Of a stretch of 64,000 nucleotides of DNA, positions 13,601-25,130 are shown one piece after another. The stretch comes from Hymenolepis diminuta (taxonomy: Eukaryota; Platyhelminthes; Cestoda; Cyclophyllidea; Hymenolepididae), in NCBI GenBank assembly GCA_900708905.1, contig CAADRB010000019.1:2534268-2598267 (forward strand), given 5' to 3'. Numbering within the stretch: position 1 is the stretch's first letter; every line of letters starts with the position of its first letter. The notes under the pieces were generated by a model that was given only the letters and a program-made list of their open reading frames with translations, searched no databases and had not been told where the DNA came from. The translations under genes and the position numbers were made by a program.

Positions 13601-16600
13601 TCGTATTAGCTAAAGATATAACCTCAAACATGGAAGTTGAGTTGATATTAAAATTTTAATTCCGTATTTATTCATTACTCTTCACTGCCACAATTTGGTC
13701 AATTTTACAAATGCAAAGAACGTGCTGCCAGTGATTATTTTGTGGTTAATATGACGATCAAGTTAGGGTTCTATTTACGTATATTACAGAACTATCGTTT
13801 GGCACGTACTTTTCATATTGGACCCCAAATGTGCACAAACATCACCTAAGTACTTTATATTTAAATGTAATGATGCAGAGAAACGAACAGGAAAAAATGT
13901 TTCTAATTTTCACGTTTATACCCTACTGCAGTAAATTTCCTATGGCTAAATCTTAAAAAATTCTCTTTTTATATCTTCAGGAAAATGAAAGTCTCTTCCT
14001 TATTGATCGTTTGACATTCGCCTGTCTCTACCTCAGTGATGAAAAGGTAAATTTTATTCTCCACCCATATGTTGTGCTTCTACTCTAGCTTCAAGACTAC
14101 GTTCGCTCCATTACCAACCGAATGATACGTGAAGGTCGCCTAGAGGCTATTCTTCTCACCGGTCTCTCCACACCCTACTTCTTCGATCTCTTGCAAAACT
14201 ACGTCGATATCACCTTTGACGTTCAGACAGCTGCCATTCTGGGTCTCCACGCCTGCCACCTGTGTCGACGGGCTGCCCCACCTCCTCCTCTCAATCCACC
14301 ACCGCCTACTCCCTTTCTTAACGCCCCTGGGGGACGCACTACTGCTTCCTCTTCAGCCAGTCAAAGTCGACTCCGGCTTAGAAGTATGAGGGAAGCCGCA
14401 GCGACAGCAACTGGTGCTAGTAGCGGTCGAATAAGTCTGGCTCCAAGCTCTTCAAGTACAAGTGGGACTCCTCAACCTGCGGATCAACTAGTGGCTATTA
14501 TGGGGGGTAGACGTCTGGCCAATTGGGTGGAAACGTAAGGTTTTTGTTAGATAAATCTTGAAAATAGAGATAAATGCCAATATTTTTTTTCAAGTATGAG
14601 CTGAGGAAGGAAGAAGAGAAAACTTTGAATTCTATAAATCAAAATTTCCCACTCCACTGGTAAAATATGCACTGCATTTATAAGTAGATGTAGGATTATT
14701 ATATTGGAACCTGATGGCTAACAATGCAAGAATCAGGGCAAACGTTTCCATTCATTATGTATCTGAGTGAGGTCTGTTATATATTTACAGTGCCTTTGCC
14801 ATTCTCATCTGCCTAATATGGCTATGCGAAGAAGCAAATGGATTAAACTGCTATGATTAGACATTCAGTTAAATCGGCTGATTAACAATCTCTGGATATT
14901 GTGGACATGAACTCACTCAAATTGAGCTTTGAAGTATTCGAATATTACAGAACCAGTTACAGAACCAAACAGAGAGGATAATTTCATACTTCCGGAAATT
15001 AAATAAATTAGGACCTTTGACATATCCTGTTCGACTACCTGTTTCACCCCTTACTGAACCATATCGCTACTTCATGTGTTCAGATGCTATTCCATGGTTA
15101 AAGTTATATAACTTACCATTGCCATGGGTAATAATGAAATATGTTAAAGTTTGATGGCTGGAAATGTGGGCAAAACGACCATTTAAAATTTCAAGAAAAC
15201 CGGATCATTCTGTAGTATGTTTTCCTTCAATGGTTTTTTAGCAAAATTCATCAAATCAGTTTGAGTTCATGTTAAAAGACGACTATGTAATATGACGTTA
15301 AGAGAAATTGAAGTTGTTTTTGCAAAGTTCAAAACCATCCAAGGTGAGAATTTAATGGGATAACCTTTAGTGTCGAGGCTTATCTTAATCTTGATAGCTT
15401 CTTTAATCAGAAAAGTAATCATATTTGTTAGTCAAAGAATCTTCGAACGATTACTGAAAAAACTTATGTACGATTTGTCATTGTTTTCAGGCCATTCTTA
15501 CTTTTCTATTGCCACGTTACCACATTCTTATTGCTTTTGTTCATTATTTTCTTCGTGCTTTGCAGGTATCGCGACAAGTTAGACCGCTGGCGAATGTGGT
15601 TCTATCGGGTGGAATTTGATAACCACTACAAAACCCGCTTGATAACTCCTCTCCTGGGTTGTGGGGGGAAGACTTCCGCGACTTCAGTTACATCGGGAGG
15701 TGGTTCAAATGGTGGACCAGCAGTTATCACTATTAGTCCTAGTGCAACGATGAAGGAGGCCTTTGTCTCTGTGCCTGTTCTCAACAAGTCTATTCCTTCG
15801 AATACGCCTGTGAGGGGTATTGGTCTGCCGGCTGGTTCTGGTCAAGTAATTTTGAATCCTATAAACGACCATATTATCTAAAATTATTCATATATTTAAT
15901 AATTTGAAATAAACAAGTTAATCACTCTAAATAATGATTAAAGTCATTAAGCTCATTGAAGGTCTGCCAGGTATTTACTTTCAGCCAACATATTAATAAT
16001 AACTAATAATTCCTGAATCTATTCAGGAAAGCATTTTTCAACGCTCATTTTGGGTTAGGGGGTGCCATCATTGAGCCACCCTAGTGAGAAAATCGAAATT
16101 GCCGTCCCCTTTATTCGCCAAAATTAACTAGTACGCTAGGCCATTCTGCTCATCGAGTGAGCACTGCTGGCTATCTCACCCGTGAATTCAAAGACAAAAA
16201 CGTTAACTACTGCGCGCTAGCCCACTAACACGTTCATTGCTTATCTTTCAATCCGAATTTCCGAGTCAGTGGTGGATCAGAAAAGTCATATTTAATGTCG
16301 ATATTTCTTAAAGTATTTCTTTTTTACTTCAGAGGTTGTCAACTAATATTTGTGTCTAAATACGAGTTAAGCAGCAAGGTACTTACCTTTCAATATGACA
16401 CTTATTGGATGGAGAGGAAAGTTTAATTTTGAAGATATACCCTCACAAAGTAAATGGCTTTCGTTGCTACTGGTATCTTTCCTGATTTTAATTAGCAAGG
16501 GCGTTTTGGTTGGTTGGAACTTAGTTCTGAATCATTGTGGTATATTTCTAAATTTGGTATTTAAATGAACAATCCTAATTTACTTGAAAGTGAATGAGTA

Positions 16601-19485
16601 TATCTGTGATTTTTCAAGTTTGAAATATTTGGGGGTTGTGTTACTTTTATTTTCAGAGGCATTATTTGGTTTATTTCCATGGAAAGGGATGATTGAAAGT
16701 TTACAAGACAACTTCTTTCGGGACCTTCGCTAGATTTAATCATGTATTGATCTATGGCCTTAACTATGGAAGTTAGAAAGAGTGAATTACTTCTTTTAGA
16801 ATAATTAACTAGAGCGAAATTAAACTGCAGAATCGGGAGAGATGTATGTCTTCACTTAAACCATTTTGGTGCATGCCATCCGTTTATCTTATAAGTCACA
16901 CAAAGAGAGCAAACAAAATGTATCTTTCAACAACAGATGTCATGTGAATTTGACCATTCGCAAAGTCCGGTGCTGATTTAGGCTTATTTTTTTCATTTCT
17001 TCCAAGTTTTTTTCGAAATTGAGGATGATGATATCCTTGAGTAGATATTCGGGTGAGACTTGAATCCACTAAAAATTCCTGTAAAAGATATGAATTCGAC
17101 CTGATATATGCTTCTTTTAAAGTCTTTTTCGTTTGAGTTTAAATTCTGCTGTGATTTGATGTGTTTAAGCTTTGCTAATTATAATTTGCTTATCATTAAG
17201 TTCAGACAAAATGTACTATTTGGCCATGGTTCAAGATGATTTTTGTTAAGAATACGGGAAAGACAAATTCCTGGATACCAATATTTCTGTTTATCTGCAG
17301 CTGCAGTTAAAACCTCTTGATTCATAAGACTTCATTCCTTGGGATTTTTGAGAGCGTACTTTTGGGACGAGTAGATGAGCAGATTTTGTCCCGCTCTTAC
17401 ATTCACATGTCTGGTAATGCAGTCTCAGATCAATCAGGCATCCAGTCAAGTTAATGGGAGTTACAAGATCTATGCTCATCGATGCACCTCTAGGGCTTTG
17501 AATAACCAACCGCATTTGTTAATGCCACTCAACGAGAAAGGCGACGGAATGCAAGTTTCTCATAAGGGTGGCTTCCTCTACCGAAGTCAAGTGTTTTTGA
17601 CACTTTTCTTATTGAGTTTATAAACTATTTACTCGATTATTGTTTGGTTTGATCACTACACCGGCTTCAATTCTGGTTATTACCTTTTACAGATATTCGC
17701 CTCTTGTATCTACTGTGGTTGGCGTTTAGGTGGTGTTATCCGAAGTAGTACCGAGGATGCCTCATCCGGCGCCTCGCCGGCCACCGCTCAGTCTCCCCAA
17801 TCCAGTCTCACTCCCACCTCTAACATCCCACCACCGGGAATCGTTTCCGCGACTTCAGCAGCCACCGGAGCAAGCGGAGGTTCAACCACAATGCATGCCG
17901 GTGGTGGCAAACAGACAATCTGCTGGCATTGTCTTAAACCCCTTCCTCGCTGTTCCATTTGTCTCATGCACATGGGCTCGGAGATTGGCGGATGTGACGA
18001 CGTGACAGATGAATTGGAGGTGGGAGAGCCGGCAAGTAATGGACATCACCGAAAGAGGAGTGAGATGGTAAAACTACCGTTACTGACTAGAAGCAATGTT
18101 GTTGGTGGGCCATCACTAATGAAGACATCTGTTAGCTCTATGGCTGGAATTCCTGGTGTCAAGATGACGAGAACTGATGTCACTAAGTGAGTCTCCATAA
18201 TCGCATAAACCTTTGTTATTAGTTTTTATTGTGAATTTCCGTACTAAGATTAATCCGTCTCGCCAAAGATTTCCTTTGCTTCTCTTTATACTTGCTTATT
18301 TCCCATTGGAAAGCTTCTAGAAGTGGTTGATAGATAATCGTAAATAATCAGTTTGGGATAGCCTTTTCCAACACTCATCTTGAGCAGAAGAGTAGCATCA
18401 TAGGACTTCCCCGATGAGAAACCCGAATTTTGCCATTACCTTTATGAGTCTGACTTAATCTGCGACTTTTGTCACTCACTGGGTGTACGCTGATGGGTAT
18501 CGAGTCCACGACCTTCGACTTCTTGGATGAGCACGTTAGCTGCCGGCATCTCTGACACATTTCTTGCTTCTTGTACAACTTTTCCGGAACATTTAATGTT
18601 TAATAAAAGCTATGCTATCTCTCATACTGGGAGGAAGATTCCTCCGTCCTACATTGATAACTGTTATGGCTCTATTACCAGGAGAACTCTTGAACGTTTA
18701 GAATAAGGGTTTGTACTCCCTAGTATTGCCGTTTTTCGTCAAAGAAAGCTTATATCCGTATAAATGCTTATTTTACAATCAGAAATCGGTGACACCTCCT
18801 CCATATTTATAACTACAAAGCGTTTAGCTAATGAAAACTGGTATTCACAGCTAGTTTTAATTATTTTCTTCCCCTCCCCCCCCCCTCATTTTCTTCTGTA
18901 AACAGAAGTAAGAAGCCGGAGATCCCAGGTGGTAGTAACGAAGCAAGTCGCGGTGGTCCACTACACCTTACCTCTTGGTTTGTCTGGTGTCAAGCCTGTC
19001 GTCATGGTGGTCACGCCGGTCACATATTCAACTGGTTTTACGGAGGAGGTAAAAGCAGCGGTGGTGGTTTCGGTGGAGACGTTCCCCTCCCCTCTGACCT
19101 CATTGAATGCCCAGTAAATGGGTGCTCCTGCCATTGTGCCGGTCTAGATGCCTCCATTCCACCACCAAGGCATCCTCCTTCCTCACCTCCTCAATTTCTT
19201 TCAGGAGAAGCTAGTGCTGTTAGCTTACTCACTCGAATACGAGATCTTCCATTTCTGGAAGCTGTTGAAGGTGATTCCGAGCAGAATGATTCTGAGTCGT
19301 TTGGTGGTGATCCTCCCCCTGCTTTCAGAAGGATGAATATACCACCGCAGCCACAGTCAATAACAAGTGGACATCATCGTCATCCAGCCGGAACCACTTT
19401 GAGAAACCGTCGAGAGATTGTAGATCCTGTTCTACTGATGGCATCGATGAATTACATAAATGAAGGAGAGGTGGTGGAAGATTGA
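4666..19485 (+). CDS. MIOS: MIOS / Mio, GATOR2 complex subunit, 23 exons, 1391 aa
   Basis: GATOR2 subunit acting at the lysosome to relieve GATOR1 inhibition of TORC1 when amino acids are present. Exons: 4666-4908, 4944-5047, 5083-5138, 5175-5233, 5321-5540, 5609-5704, 6166-6260, 6520-6561, 6638-6693, 7281-7405, 8368-8522, 8593-8883, 8954-9026, 9102-9143, 9213-9444, 9519-9590, 9665-9762, 12612-12862, 13981-14046, 14089-14534, 15566-15845, 17693-18186, 18906-19485; every phase agrees. The N-terminal third is the WD40 propeller (start MTSLTDIIWSPNHEDTF; later SVLIWDV, TALWTAENLEKP, CMKWSPLR, SFAWHG). An alpha-solenoid follows (ERAAAMALINLQFDWAL, LNNPYLRFIFKFLT, GRLEAILLTGLS). The C-terminal zinc module has C1039/C1042, C1111/C1114, C1121/C1124, WCQACRHGGHAGH (1226-1238) and CPVNGCSCHC (1267-1276). 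It is much longer than human MIOS (875 aa) through low-complexity inserts and a tail of about 115 residues. Early introns are 35-36 nt, later ones up to 2.8 kb. Confidence 0.95.
11690..11770 (+). repeat. dispersed repeat family D, partial copy 3, in MIOS intron 17
   Basis: Contains the exact 19-mer shared with 58375-58393 and similar upstream sequence (ACTA-TA-T-TGT-T-TTACCCACA against CACTATTACTCACAG). Downstream similarity is lost. Confidence 0.4.
16025..16245 (-). mobile_element. tRNA-derived SINE copy (family A) in MIOS intron 21
   Basis: On the - strand this matches the copies at 18360 and 30240: a head with a GTTAAC/TAGC-type box A region, then a body ending in a GAGAAA(A/C)-CGAAT-TGCC block and a tail resembling TGGAAAA(C/A)GC. 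The most diverged of the three intronic copies. Antisense to MIOS. Confidence 0.55.
18360..18560 (-). mobile_element. tRNA-derived SINE copy (family A) in MIOS intron 22
   Basis: The - strand shows a box A-like CAGCTAACGTGCTC and a box B-like GGTCGTGGACTCGATACC (+ 18496-18513), followed by a CATCAGCGTACACCCAGTG segment shared with the copy at 30240. Antisense to MIOS. Confidence 0.65.
18868..18905 (+). other. unusual C-rich polypyrimidine tract before MIOS last exon
   Basis: A run of almost pure C (18871-18886) and then T/C precedes the AG at 18904-18905 that opens the final MIOS exon. It is the most C-rich stretch in the window and functions plausibly as the polypyrimidine tract. Confidence 0.6.
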
Positions 19486-19560
19486 GGGAAGGCCCTGTAC
19501 CTCCACTCACTATTTCCCTCTCTTTTTGTCGGTTCTTTTCTATCAATGCTTCTGATTATG

Positions 19561-19566
19561 AATAAA
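19561..19566 (+). terminator. MIOS poly(A) signal
   Basis: AATAAA lies 75 nt after the MIOS stop codon (19483-19485), followed by a T/G-rich stretch. Confidence 0.75.
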
Positions 19567-20177
19567 ACTATGCTTATTTGCTTATTGTAGTGTTTTGGAT
19601 TTGGTAAATTAAGGTAGAGAAGGGGGAATCATTATTCCTTATCATTTATTTGCTCTTTATCCGTTTTGAGCGTAAATAAGTAGACCAAGGTTGCAAGAAT
19701 AATTAGGATTGTACCTGGTAGTATTATCACATAAGCGGAACTATTGAAGTCTAAGTGGTGAAACCATTTTAATGAAAGCTGAAGTTTAAAATCACTAATG
19801 TGGGTATTACAAAGTTATGTCACCACTAACGTAATTTCAATTTTAACTCATTTGGAACTAAAATCCTAGAGAGAGTATCTTATATTGTGTCGAGTACGGC
19901 TATGTAGATAGATAAATAATACACCATACTCAAATCGTGGTCTCATAGGCGGATTATCAAGTAATCTGACACTGTGAGCCTGAGTACCATAGTTAAATAA
20001 CTAAGGCTGCCAATTTTGTCAACAATATCTCAGCTTCAGAGGAGAGTAGACTTGTATCTTAACGAAGACTTCTCTTCGTATCTTTATTAAGAAATTATCC
20101 AGTTTATGTATGACATGACTATATGGTAATGATTGCCAACAATAAGGCGATGAGAAGACTTGCGGAAAGAGTAACTG

Positions 20178-20240
20178 AAAGGCTCAGTGGTCGACGTGCA
20201 CTTTGCAGATTGGTGCTCATCAGTGCACAAGCAATGATGT
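20178..20240 (+). mobile_element. possible tRNA-like (SINE head) fragment
   Basis: The + strand contains GGCTCAGTGGTCGACGTGC, close to a tRNA box A (TGGCNNAGTGG). No clear box B follows, so this may be a truncated SINE head or chance. Confidence 0.25.
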
Positions 20241-21539
20241 GGATGGCCTACCGCACTATTCATTCCTGGTCAGTAAGAGGATTGGTAGATTGACTTTCTT
20301 AAAAGCGCGACTCCTGGATACCTTCACTCTACCCTAGTTTAGCGGTATTAACACTTCTACTCAAGATTGAAGATTTTTCTTCCTATCTATAGGAGTGCTA
20401 TCTTTTTAGCTGATGTTCTTTTAACTTTAAACAATTTTCATTACGAATCAAGTTAGAATTAAGGCAAGATTGGAATATGAAAAGTTGTATCTGGCACAGC
20501 AACATTTAGCCGTTTCTCTGACATCAGATATTTAACCAAAGAAAAAAAAATCTATGAAAACAGATATCTATATCTGTATTTTGCGTCGTTGCTAATTTTC
20601 TAATTGGATGGGTTTGCAGTTGACCTACATACTTCCTCTAAATATGCATCGCTTCGCTTGCCTGATGCCTAAAGCGCATCAACTCTGACTGTGGTCAATT
20701 CAGACTTTATTTCGGTAAAAAGTAAGGCGCAAAGAAACGGTAAAAACGAATAACTAAAGGCCATTATATATGCTACAATACACGTATTCGCCAGCTACCC
20801 CCAGTTACAAAATTTCATACTTGCTTCACCAAGCTAGAAAAGGACATTTCCGGAATTTTATAAAGTTCCTGACATATAATGCCGTTTAACGCTCTCAATC
20901 TTCATGTTCTCTCCTATCACAATAACCTGTTGTTATTCTTTTAAAACCTGGTCTTAAAATATTTAGGAGAACCGATTTTACACTCATTGACAGTTTCGAG
21001 GACTCTGTGTCCGGTCCGTTCTTCTTACATGCTCTTTGAAATAGGACGTCACAGATATTGAATTTATGGTTTAAGTTCGCGTCTTAAAGTATTTGGAATT
21101 TGTGCGTTGATTATCGTCCTTATATCAGATATTTACTAGATCTCACATCTTTGTCAAATCATTTACCCTCTAAGTATTACGAGTACTCTTTAACCCGCCT
21201 CGCTCCTTAAGAGAATAATAACCGACAGTAGCACGTGCAATGATAATTATTAATTTCAAAGTTGGAACGATCATCTTATCCAGTTGAACTTTTGAAAGAA
21301 AACATTAAGTTCTAAATTCAAACATCGGTTGATATAAATTTGATATACGCGTTTCCATTTATTTATCCGTCTAATTGGTTTTTCAAATGTAATAAAACGT
21401 GTTTTTATTTCATTTACTTTTCACACATCCACTTTGCTTTCCATAATTTGGTATTTTTCAGCAAGCATATGCTTCAACACTTAAGATAAACAGATGAAAA
21501 TTACCATAGGGCACCCAAATGCTATAAATCTCAAGCCTA

Positions 21540-21760
21540 TTAAAAGACGTGTTCAAGATACCTGACTTGGGTAGAGGGAAGATATTCTAGGACTACTTTT
21601 ACCAGAAACTTCTTAGCGATTCTTATTTTGTTGACTAGAATTAGCCAGTACGGCTGGCCACCCATACCATTGAATGTGTATCGACTTCTCACTTGACCGA
21701 CGTGTACGTCGATGACTGCACTGACGGCAAACAAGCCCAAATATTTGTGTTTCATATATC
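21540..21760 (-). mobile_element. tRNA-derived SINE copy (family A), diverged
   Basis: The + strand shows CTTGGGTAGAG, a CCAG-type segment followed by GAAACTTCTTA, and a GACTTCTCACTTGACCGACG head, in the same order as the copy at 30240-30450. Orientation is therefore -. Box B is degraded. Confidence 0.5.
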
Positions 21761-22186
21761 GGTAGCACTGGGGATTAAAAAAGGTCCAGACAACCCTCAG
21801 AAAATTGACTTCAAATTGTTACGTAACGAATTAGTCACCAATTCAGATTCTTTAAGAGGATAGTCCACTTGTAAAAATAAAGCGACAGCGAACCTCCTCG
21901 ATGTATTTTACCGAAGACAATCGAGAAATTATATTTTGGAATTTGTCACAAATTACATTGCAACTTTCCATCTTCCGCTCACAGTCTGTAATTCATGTTA
22001 CGAGTTTAGGTTCGGGGTCATCAGACAATTTTACGGGTTTTAGGAAAGTGAATCAAGTAATATCAGTGCGCCTAAAGGAAGTTCATCGGATTATCGATTA
22101 CCAGCTTTCCACGCTCATGCCCGACGATGCAATTTTTTACATCTGCTATGATTATTGGTTAACCAGGCAACAAATCATTTTCTATG

Positions 22187-22217
22187 TGGACCAACATGTG
22201 GAACACGTTGGTCCACG
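22187..22217. repeat. perfect 10-bp inverted repeat (hairpin)
   Basis: GTGGACCAAC and its exact reverse complement GTTGGTCCAC flank an 11-nt spacer that itself contains a GTG/CAC pair. It abuts the TA microsatellite. Confidence 0.7.
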
Positions 22218-22249
<32 letters not shown>

Positions 22250-22252
22250 TAT
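22218..22252. repeat. TA/TG dinucleotide microsatellite
   Basis: A (TA)n run interrupted once by TG, directly next to the hairpin. Confidence 0.85.
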
Positions 22253-22353
22253 ACTTTGACCTTAATATAGCATTTCATAAATGTCAAAATATATTATATG
22301 AAAACAAAGAATGCTGAATATGGAAAGAAAAAAATTAATAGTTGCTCAAAAGT

Positions 22354-22359
22354 TTTATT
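22354..22359 (-). terminator. poly(A) signal of the 63-aa gene
   Basis: AATAAA on the - strand, 60 nt downstream of the stop at 22419. Confidence 0.55.
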
Positions 22360-22418
22360 GGCACCAACGGAGAAGATATTAAAGCTATTCAACAGCACAC
22401 AAACTTGCAAAATTACTT

Positions 22419-22610
22419 CTAATCCTTTTCCAGGTTTTTAGCAATAGCTTCTTCTTGTTGTTTTTCCTTGTTATTCTGTTGACTTTCCATATGAATACGA
22501 TTGGATTTGTTGGAACTAGGAAACTTCTTTCCACCCTTTCCGCCCGTCAATCTGTCTTCATCGTCAGCATATTCCTCAATCTCGGCAATATCCCTACGTA
22601 AATTATCCAT
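22419..22610 (-). CDS. small charged protein, 63 aa, unrecognised
   Basis: Single-exon frame from ATG (22608-22610) to TAG. The protein is very hydrophilic: an acidic start (MDNLRRDIAEIEEYADDEDR), a glycine/lysine patch (TGGKGGKKF), then a glutamine-rich helical tail ending in KNLEKD. No cysteines, no membrane segment. An in-frame TGA two codons upstream with no AG between supports this ATG as the real start. AATAAA on the - strand (+ 22354-22359) is 60 nt past the stop, arguing for a real transcript end. I do not recognise the family. It may be a short gene with an untranslated upstream exon, or a retrocopy; composition favours coding over chance. Confidence 0.55.
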   Translation of the reverse strand: MDNLRRDIAEIEEYADDEDRLTGGKGGKKFPSSNKSNRIHMESQQNNKEKQQEEAIAKNLEKD

Positions 22611-24289
22611 GTGTCAGAACAGCACCGCAAAAATAATCAAACAATCCGCTTTAATTTAGCCTATTTAAAAAAAGACCTTGACACTACTCGACTTAGCTTT
22701 AGCCTAAATATTGCTGTTATTTTGTTTATTTTGCATTGAAGCGTAACACTGTTAAATTTATGGATAATAAAAACTTATATCTGATTTTGATGAACATAAT
22801 TGTGTACGTCGACTAATAATCCTTGGAATCATAAACGGCTAAAAACTACAACACGTATACTGCTGCTTAGATTAGGTAATTTTGATATTGCACTGTAGAT
22901 GCATTTGCTTGAATTCAAAGTGATGAAGGAGATGATCAGTACGTTAAATAAGTGTTTTTATTATGATTTATCAAAAATGTGAATTGTTCCTAAAATAGTT
23001 CTTCTAATCAATGATCTGCACTTTTCACCTATTTAATTCCTGCTTATTTAAAGATAATTTATTTGAACTAAGTTCTAAAATATTATTATAAGACAGTCTA
23101 TTAAGGAATGGGATTTGTTCTTTCTTCTTGGATTTGGCATTACTGTACTTATAGTTAGCATAATTATTATGTAAGTTAAGTGTCGGGTTAATTGCATACA
23201 AGGCATAGACTGCATATGTAAGAAATGATTAAGCACTTACTTAGCTAACGATTGTTGCATTTATAAAATTGCAGTCCCAGACGCTAATGTGCAAAAACCA
23301 TAAACGATAATTCTGCATATCAAAGTTGATTCATGTGAACTTCGTGTACATCAAATATTTCATTCGACTTTCTAACACAGTCTGTCGGTAGATGTTTGGA
23401 AATACAAAATCAATAACACTTCTATTTTTCGGAAATTTAATCTTCCAGTTTAAATTTTCTTTCATTCAAGCCGATATAGAATTTATAAAAACCATTTTAT
23501 TATACAAAAAATAGCATAGATAAGATTTTTTGGACTATAGGATTTGCAGGGAGAAATAGTGATGTGGAACGAAGGCTATGAGAGGGAGAAAAAAATAAAG
23601 GATAAAGGACAGAAAAAAGAGTGTGAGAAACAAGCGTTTGTACAAGTTTCTTTAACCTGATGTGTATGGAATAATATAGATAAATAACCGGGTCATTTTT
23701 AATCGATTTCTTGCTGCTACACTTTGGCCACGTGGGGGAAGGGCGGTTAAATATAATTATTACTCTGGGTTTATACAGGCATAAAATATTTAAAATAACG
23801 TATTTCAAAAAATAATTTTGAGAAGTGTATGGAGGCCTTTACTTTCACTTTAAATGATAATTATCAACGCACCAGTTTTTAAGCGGGTAATGACACATAG
23901 AAAACTATTTTATTTAATGTCGAAAATTATTTCTGATTGAAGCAATGGAATTTAAAAGCTAATAACATTTCCTGAATAACAGGTAATTGGATTTAACAAA
24001 TCCTTAATGTCCCGAGAGTTCACATTAGAGATTTTAATGAGATGCTTATAATGGAGAGAGGACTCGATTTTTGACCAAGATATCTTGAATATGTAAATAA
24101 TACATGCATTATTACTTCGTCTACCGGATAAACTCAGTAGTTTCTTCAAAGACTTAGAAATATCCTTGACAAATATATGGTGAAACTAGGATAAAACAGT
24201 CTGGATGTAAGTCGGTGCAGATGTGGTTCGATTTTTTCTGCAAATAAACAATCACATTGTTACATATAAGGAAGTAATATATGGAAGTT

Positions 24290-24540
24290 TCCCCATTTTC
24301 CACCTTTTAAATTCTTGCTTCTTTTAATTCCCTTTTATTCGAACGAATTTATTTACATTACGGTTGTAAATGGAATAAGATAAATTGGACTATCAATACG
24401 CCAACGTATGTCTTATTTTGATATGGTGATTTGGGTTGTTTTGTATTGTGATGTTTTCAGGTCATTTTTGTAACTACTGCAATGTCTTAGGGGATCTAGG
24501 AGTCGGTTACGGTATCCTACAGAGAAGAGCAGATTATAAA
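24290..24540 (+). repeat. direct repeat, copy 1
   Basis: Shares a series of blocks with 24900-25130 in the same order: TTTCC-CATTTTCC-CCTTTT, TTTAATTCCCTTTT, TTTACATTAC-GTTGT, GTTTTGTATTGT, and AGTCGG-(C/T)ACGG-AT. Offset about 605 bp. Confidence 0.55.
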
Positions 24541-24899
24541 ACACATGATCAATCGAGTGAGTCCTTTCACCGATCTTAGCTCCCTAGTGAAAGATAAAGG
24601 TTTGGTCGATGTTTGCTGTAAGACTGAATATCATAAAGACCAAATGGTAATTAATGAAACTTAGGCCAGTTCTAAGATTGAAGAGCTATTGATTAAAGCT
24701 CTAGCGAAGATATTATAAAGTTTTATCAAACCAGTCCTTCTGTTAGGTTTATCAAAAATTGTCTAGCGTAAGACGGATAATAATAAATTAAAAGCTGTTC
24801 AGAACACTACCAAAGAATAATGTTAGGATTGTACGGTTAGAGATAAATGTGTGTTGAAGTTGCTACATATTTGAAAATAATATTTACTCGAAAATAATT

Positions 24900-25130
24900 C
24901 TTATGCATAAGTGTCTTCATTTTCCGCCTTTTTATGCACCTCTTTTGATTCCCTTCTGTTAGATCGATTTCATTTACATTACTGTTGTCAATGGTGCACA
25001 ATATAAATCAACGTATCTATCGGGTCGTTTTGTATTGTATTGTTGTCAAATTGTATTTGTAGCAAGTGAAATTTCCTAAGAAATCTAAAAGTCGGCCACG
25101 GCATACTACAGAAATTAGCACCTCACAAGA
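24900..25130 (+). repeat. direct repeat, copy 2
   Basis: Diverged copy of 24290-24540, same orientation. It could be an old tandem duplication or the two LTRs of a decayed element; the roughly 360 bp between them show no coding remnant. Confidence 0.55.

Larger units (their letters stand above)
19567..22418. other. gene-poor intergenic DNA
   Basis: No supportable gene. It holds a possible tRNA-like fragment at about 20180, a SINE copy at 21540-21760, and a hairpin next to a TA microsatellite at 22187-22252. A 138-codon ORF at 21901-22317 runs through the microsatellite and is not accepted as a gene. Confidence 0.5.

Noticed and set aside
15846..15881. Stop codon ending the MIOS exon 21 frame, suggesting a shorter protein
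   Set aside because: A good donor at 15846 leads in phase to the zinc-module exon at 17693, required for the family C-terminus.
21901..22317. 138-codon + strand ORF
   Set aside because: Its last third translates the TA microsatellite, no domain is recognised, and no poly(A) or splice context supports it.
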